Part shown: in pieces, positions 5,020 through 6,808 of the stretch | Position numbering within the stretch: the first letter of the stretch is position 1 | Layout of the letters: every line of letters starts with the position of its first letter | DNA from: an uncultured Bacteroidales bacterium | GTDB taxonomy: Bacteria; Bacteroidota; Bacteroidia; Bacteroidales; F082 | DNA length: 6,808 nucleotides | Assembly: GCA_937906455.1 (NCBI GenBank) | Contig: CALCYT010000053.1 | Location: 1-6,808, forward strand | Direction: 5' to 3' | The notes under the pieces: generated by a model | What the model was told of the DNA's origin: nothing | Seen by the model: the letters and a program-made list of their open reading frames with translations, nothing else | Databases searched by the model: none | Program-made: the position numbers and the translations under genes

Positions 5020-5073
5020 GCAAAGATACACAAAAAGAAACAAATCCCACGCAATTCGGGCATAAATATTTGC
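5020..5073. repeat. Direct repeat, left copy, carrying the antitoxin promoter
   Basis: These 54 bases match 5908-5962 with one substitution (C for T at 5057) and one missing A. The identity stops abruptly on both sides. This copy holds the -7 element and only one arm of the terminator stem that is complete at the right copy, so it is the derived half-copy. The two copies enclose the MazF-type module and the metallo-beta-lactamase fragment. Confidence 0.85.
5021..5028 (-). promoter_or_regulatory. -7 promoter element of the orphaned antitoxin gene
   Basis: TATCTTTG on the minus strand is an exact TAnnTTTG match 24 bases before ATG at 4996. The same element, in the same repeat, stands before the antitoxin at 5677-5886. 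A properly spaced -33 element is not obvious. Confidence 0.6.
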
Positions 5074-5095
5074 CTGAAAGATGACCTTGTGTCAG

Positions 5096-5338
5096 TCATG
5101 GCCAAGACCCATTTAGAAAACCGGCATGATCATCATGCGCATGGGTGAGGAAAACGATTTTTATATCCTTTGGGCTGATGTTGTCTTTCCTTAGTTTCTT
5201 CCGAAAGCGTCGGAAGCCGTTCTGATAGCCTGTATCGATAAGGACATGCCCGTTTTTGCCCGTGATAAGAAATTGTTCACGACACGGTTGCCAAGGTTGA
5301 TTACCATATCTTTTCTTTGGTTTTATTACGGTGCATAA
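5096..5338 (-). pseudogene. Metallo-beta-lactamase-fold hydrolase fragment
   Basis: Directly after the stop of the MazF-type toxin, in the same frame, comes YGNQPWQPCREQFLITG (from 5308), then HVLIDTGYQNGF, and ISPKDIKIVFLTHAHDDHAG (motif HAHDDH at 5143-5126), FLNGSWP and TGA at 5098-5096. The strand-loop 'LIDTGY' and the zinc-binding H-x-H-x-D-H motif are the first conserved blocks of the metallo-beta-lactamase superfamily. About 70 residues remain of a protein that usually has 200-300. The downstream metal ligands are absent, and no ATG precedes the homology in frame. It is therefore an N-terminal fragment truncated at both ends. It ends close to the left direct repeat, which suggests a rearrangement junction nearby. 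Confidence 0.8.
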
Positions 5339-5680
5339 TCAGAATATCGATTCTATGATTTTATCGACAATCTCGTCGAAGTATTTTTGCTTGATGCTGC
5401 CAAGCCGCCTCACGACATCACGCTCAATGTCTCCCGTGATGATTTGGCATTTGACGATGCTTGGCTTGCTAAACGAGTGGCCCACAACCATTTCGTCGGT
5501 AAGAGGATAGGAATACTGCGGGTTGAGCCAATCGTTAGATGTGATGAGTACAAGATAGAACATCCCATCCTCATCCACTTGCAGTTCGTCGTTGGAGACA
5601 ATGATGGCAGGATGCGGCTTGAATGTGCCGTCAGGAAAGAGGAAATTGACCTCAACTATGTCTTTTTGATGGTACTTCAT
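5339..5680 (-). CDS. MazF/PemK-family toxin (113 aa)
   Basis: This is a probable mRNA interferase of a type II TA module, acting in the cytoplasm on RNA without the ribosome. The N-terminus KYHQKDIVEVNFLFPDG corresponds to the first strands of the SH3-like barrel, where PemK/MazF proteins have '(G)D-I-V-x-V-x-F'. HPAIIVSNDEL (residues 22-32) is the conserved 'R/H-P-A-h-h-h-S' block. MFYLVLITS (40-48) is the next core strand, and KPSIVKCQIITGD (72-84) matches the 'S-x-v-k-c-D-q-i' segment that precedes the C-terminal helices IERDVVRRLGSIK. Length fits the family. The ATG overlaps the upstream antitoxin stop by four bases. There is no lesion, so it is likely active. The upstream gene is not a typical MazE, so 'mazF' should be read as a family label. 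Confidence 0.85.
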   Translation of the reverse strand: MKYHQKDIVEVNFLFPDGTFKPHPAIIVSNDELQVDEDGMFYLVLITSNDWLNPQYSYPLTDEMVVGHSFSKPSIVKCQIITGDIERDVVRRLGSIKQKYFDEIVDKIIESIF

Positions 5681-5886
5681 AGATAGCGGGCAATGACGTG
5701 TGAAACACTGTTGCGTGAGTGGGCGAGCATGGCGTCCCTCAACTCACGGTGGGCTTGAAGCTCATCCGCTGTGGGTTCGTCAACTTGGATGTCCTTTTGT
5801 ATGAACAGCCCTGAGGCTAACAGTTGGGCGAGCTTGTACCGCGCCAAGGCGTTGCTTTCATTGTATTCCAAAATGACCGTACACAT
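5677..5886 (-). CDS. Antitoxin of the MazF-type module (69 aa)
   Basis: This is the first gene of the TA operon; its TGA overlaps the toxin ATG (ATGA), implying coupled translation. ATG at 5886-5884 lies 22 bases after a -7 promoter element. The N-terminus MCTVILEYNESNALARYKLAQLLASGLF predicts a strand then a helix, similar in plan to the orphan antitoxins at 2928 and 4754 (MATYTVTINERTNAGRQLL and MATLVLQVPDESLVSKV). The rest is different: QVDEPTADELQAHRELRDAM is acidic and helical and carries none of the GRVY signature, consistent with binding a different toxin. No AbrB-type MazE domain is evident. The assignment as antitoxin rests on size, order, overlap and the N-terminal resemblance. Confidence 0.75.
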   Translation of the reverse strand: MCTVILEYNESNALARYKLAQLLASGLFIQKDIQVDEPTADELQAHRELRDAMLAHSRNSVSHVIARYL

Positions 5887-5907
5887 GATGATTGTTGATT
5901 AAGTGCT

Positions 5908-5962
5908 GCAAAGATACACAAAAAGAAACAAATCCCACGCAATTTGGGCATAAAATATTTGC
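5908..5962. repeat. Direct repeat, right copy, promoter plus part of the pruA terminator
   Basis: These 55 bases are nearly identical to 5020-5073. Here the sequence is part of a complete terminator hairpin (5925-5987), so this is probably the original location and the left copy the derived one. The 834 bases between the copies hold the MazF-type operon and the hydrolase fragment. Confidence 0.85.
5909..5916 (-). promoter_or_regulatory. -7 promoter element of the MazF-type operon
   Basis: TATCTTTG on the minus strand matches TAnnTTTG exactly and is 22 bases before ATG at 5886. It begins eight bases after the terminator stem of the preceding gene, so its upstream promoter region is the terminator itself. 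Confidence 0.6.
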
Positions 5963-5987
5963 TCTGGATTTGCGCGGGATTTGTTTC
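5925..5987 (-). terminator. Intrinsic terminator of pruA
   Basis: On the minus strand the stem arm 5987-5970 (GAAACAAATCCCGCGCAA) pairs along all 18 positions with 5942-5925, one pair being G.U. The loop is 27 bases (5969-5943), and the stem is followed by TTTTTG. It starts 12 bases past the pruA stop codon. The loop is long for an intrinsic terminator but the stem is strong and well placed. Confidence 0.75.
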
Positions 5988-5999
5988 CCTTGGCTGAGG

Positions 6000-6808
6000 T
6001 TAGTCTTGTGCCAGGAACGGATACCCGTAGGCGGCAGCAGGAACGAAGGTGTTCTTGATGGCGCGTGGGCTGGTCCAGCGGATGAGGTTCCACAGGCCGC
6101 CGGCCTTGTCGTTGGTGCCGCTGGCGCGGGCGCCGCCGAAGGGCTGCATGCCGACCACGGCTCCCGTGGGTTTGTCGTTCACATAGTAGTTGCCCGCCGC
6201 ATGACGCAGCTTGTCGTTGGCGATCTTCTGTGCCTTCAGGCAGTTGCCGAAGAAAGCGCCGGTGAGTGCGTATGGCGAGCTTTGGTCGCACACGTCGAGC
6301 ATCTCCTCAAACTTGTTGTCGTCATACACATAGATGGTGATGATGGGCCCGAAGATCTCTTCCACCATGCTCTCGTAGGTCGGCACCTTGGCAAGGATGA
6401 CGGTAGGCTCCACGAAGTAACCGACGCTCTTGTCGCAATTGCCGCCAAAGACGATTTCGGCGTCCTTGCTGGCCTTGGCGCGGTCGATGTAGCCCTTGCA
6501 GTTGTCGAACGAGGCCTCGTCGATGACGGCGTTGACGTAGTTGGTGAAGTCTTTCACGTCGCCCATCTTGATGGTGCCCATCATGTCGCCCACGCGGTTC
6601 TTCACGTCGTTCCACATCGAAGCGGGGATGTAGGCACGCGAGGCGGCGGAGCACTTCTGGCCTTGGTACTCGAAGGCACCACGCACGATGGCGACGGCCA
6701 CCTCTTGCGGGTCGGCGCTGTGGTGGACGAAGATAAAGTCCTTGCCGCCGGTTTCACCGATGAGGCGAGGATACGACTTGTAGAGGTCGAGGTTCTGTCC
6801 GGTGGTCT
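6000..6808 (-). CDS. pruA: L-glutamate gamma-semialdehyde dehydrogenase (P5C dehydrogenase), C-terminal 268 residues
   Basis: The enzyme oxidises glutamate-5-semialdehyde (in equilibrium with pyrroline-5-carboxylate) to glutamate with NAD+, the second step of proline breakdown; it is a soluble cytoplasmic aldehyde dehydrogenase of the ALDH4 type. The N-terminal half lies beyond the right edge. The visible part contains the active-site glutamate block GETGGKDF (fragment residues 17-24), the catalytic cysteine block GQKCSAASR (Cys at fragment residue 52), the ALDH signature EEIFGPIITIYVY, and the C-terminal block QPFGGARASGTNDKAGG. It ends WTSPRAIKNTFVPAAAYGYPFLAQD with TAA at 6002-6000. The sequence resembles the mitochondrial-type single-domain enzyme rather than the bifunctional PutA of Proteobacteria. 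GC content is higher than in the TA cluster, as expected of a core gene. A strong terminator follows. No lesion is visible. Confidence 0.95.
   Translation of the reverse strand, partial: TTGQNLDLYKSYPRLIGETGGKDFIFVHHSADPQEVAVAIVRGAFEYQGQKCSAASRAYIPASMWNDVKNRVGDMMGTIKMGDVKDFTNYVNAVIDEASFDNCKGYIDRAKASKDAEIVFGGNCDKSVGYFVEPTVILAKVPTYESMVEEIFGPIITIYVYDDNKFEEMLDVCDQSSPYALTGAFFGNCLKAQKIANDKLRHAAGNYYVNDKPTGAVVGMQPFGGARASGTNDKAGGLWNLIRWTSPRAIKNTFVPAAAYGYPFLAQD

Noticed and set aside
5387..5686. Plus-strand frame of about 100 codons opposite the MazF-type toxin
   Set aside because: It is the antisense shadow of a gene with clear family motifs and an overlapping antitoxin partner.
5899..6654. Long Arg/His-rich frames overlapping pruA in other minus-strand frames
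   Set aside because: They are out-of-frame shadows of a well-recognised aldehyde dehydrogenase gene with high GC content.

Overview
The window looks like chromosomal DNA from a member of the Bacteroidales (Bacteroidetes). This rests on TAnnTTTG-type -7 promoter elements upstream of several genes, a secreted protein with the Ig-like/FN3-like 'STGETS...GTYSVEV' style of domain common in this group, a eukaryote-like L-glutamate gamma-semialdehyde dehydrogenase, and small toxin-antitoxin (TA) genes of Bacteroidales type. No species can be named from the sequence. Every gene I can support is on the minus strand, so transcription runs from right to left.

Layout from right to left. (1) 6808-6000: C-terminal half of pruA, ending in a strong intrinsic terminator (5987-5925) that directly abuts the next promoter. 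(2) 5886-5339: a complete two-gene TA module with a small antitoxin and a MazF/PemK-family toxin, followed without a break by a fragment of a metallo-beta-lactamase-fold gene (5338-5096). This segment is flanked by a 54/55-bp near-identical direct repeat (5020-5073 and 5908-5962) that carries the promoter. (3) 4996-4678: an intact antitoxin whose toxin is reduced to the two ends of a YafQ-type gene. (4) 4633-4059: an intact antitoxin/ParE-RelE toxin pair. (5) 3967-3588: a large nested inverted repeat in the leader of a small HTH regulator, then an AT-rich 20-bp hairpin downstream of it. (6) 3134-2854: a second orphan antitoxin, again followed by a 24-codon remnant of a YafQ-type toxin. (7) 2853-683: over 2 kb without a convincing gene, holding a GC-rich tandem repeat, degenerate tandem repeats that keep a multiple-of-three phase, and a heptamer array able to fold into a long G.U-tolerant RNA helix. 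(8) 682-1: start of a secreted surface-type protein that runs off the left edge.

The main result is a compact cluster of TA modules at different stages of decay. Two are complete (MazF type and ParE/RelE type). Two keep the antitoxin but have lost the centre of a YafQ-family toxin while retaining its start codon and its C-terminal GTHSD(L/I)F motif. Three of the antitoxins share a similar N-terminal strand-plus-helix segment despite different partners, and two unrelated modules share the same promoter repeat, which suggests modular exchange at one chromosomal hot spot. The second notable structure is the 3815-3967 palindromic leader, in which one arm has two competing partners next to the start codon of the HTH gene. 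These are readings of the sequence by eye; no database search or folding program was run.
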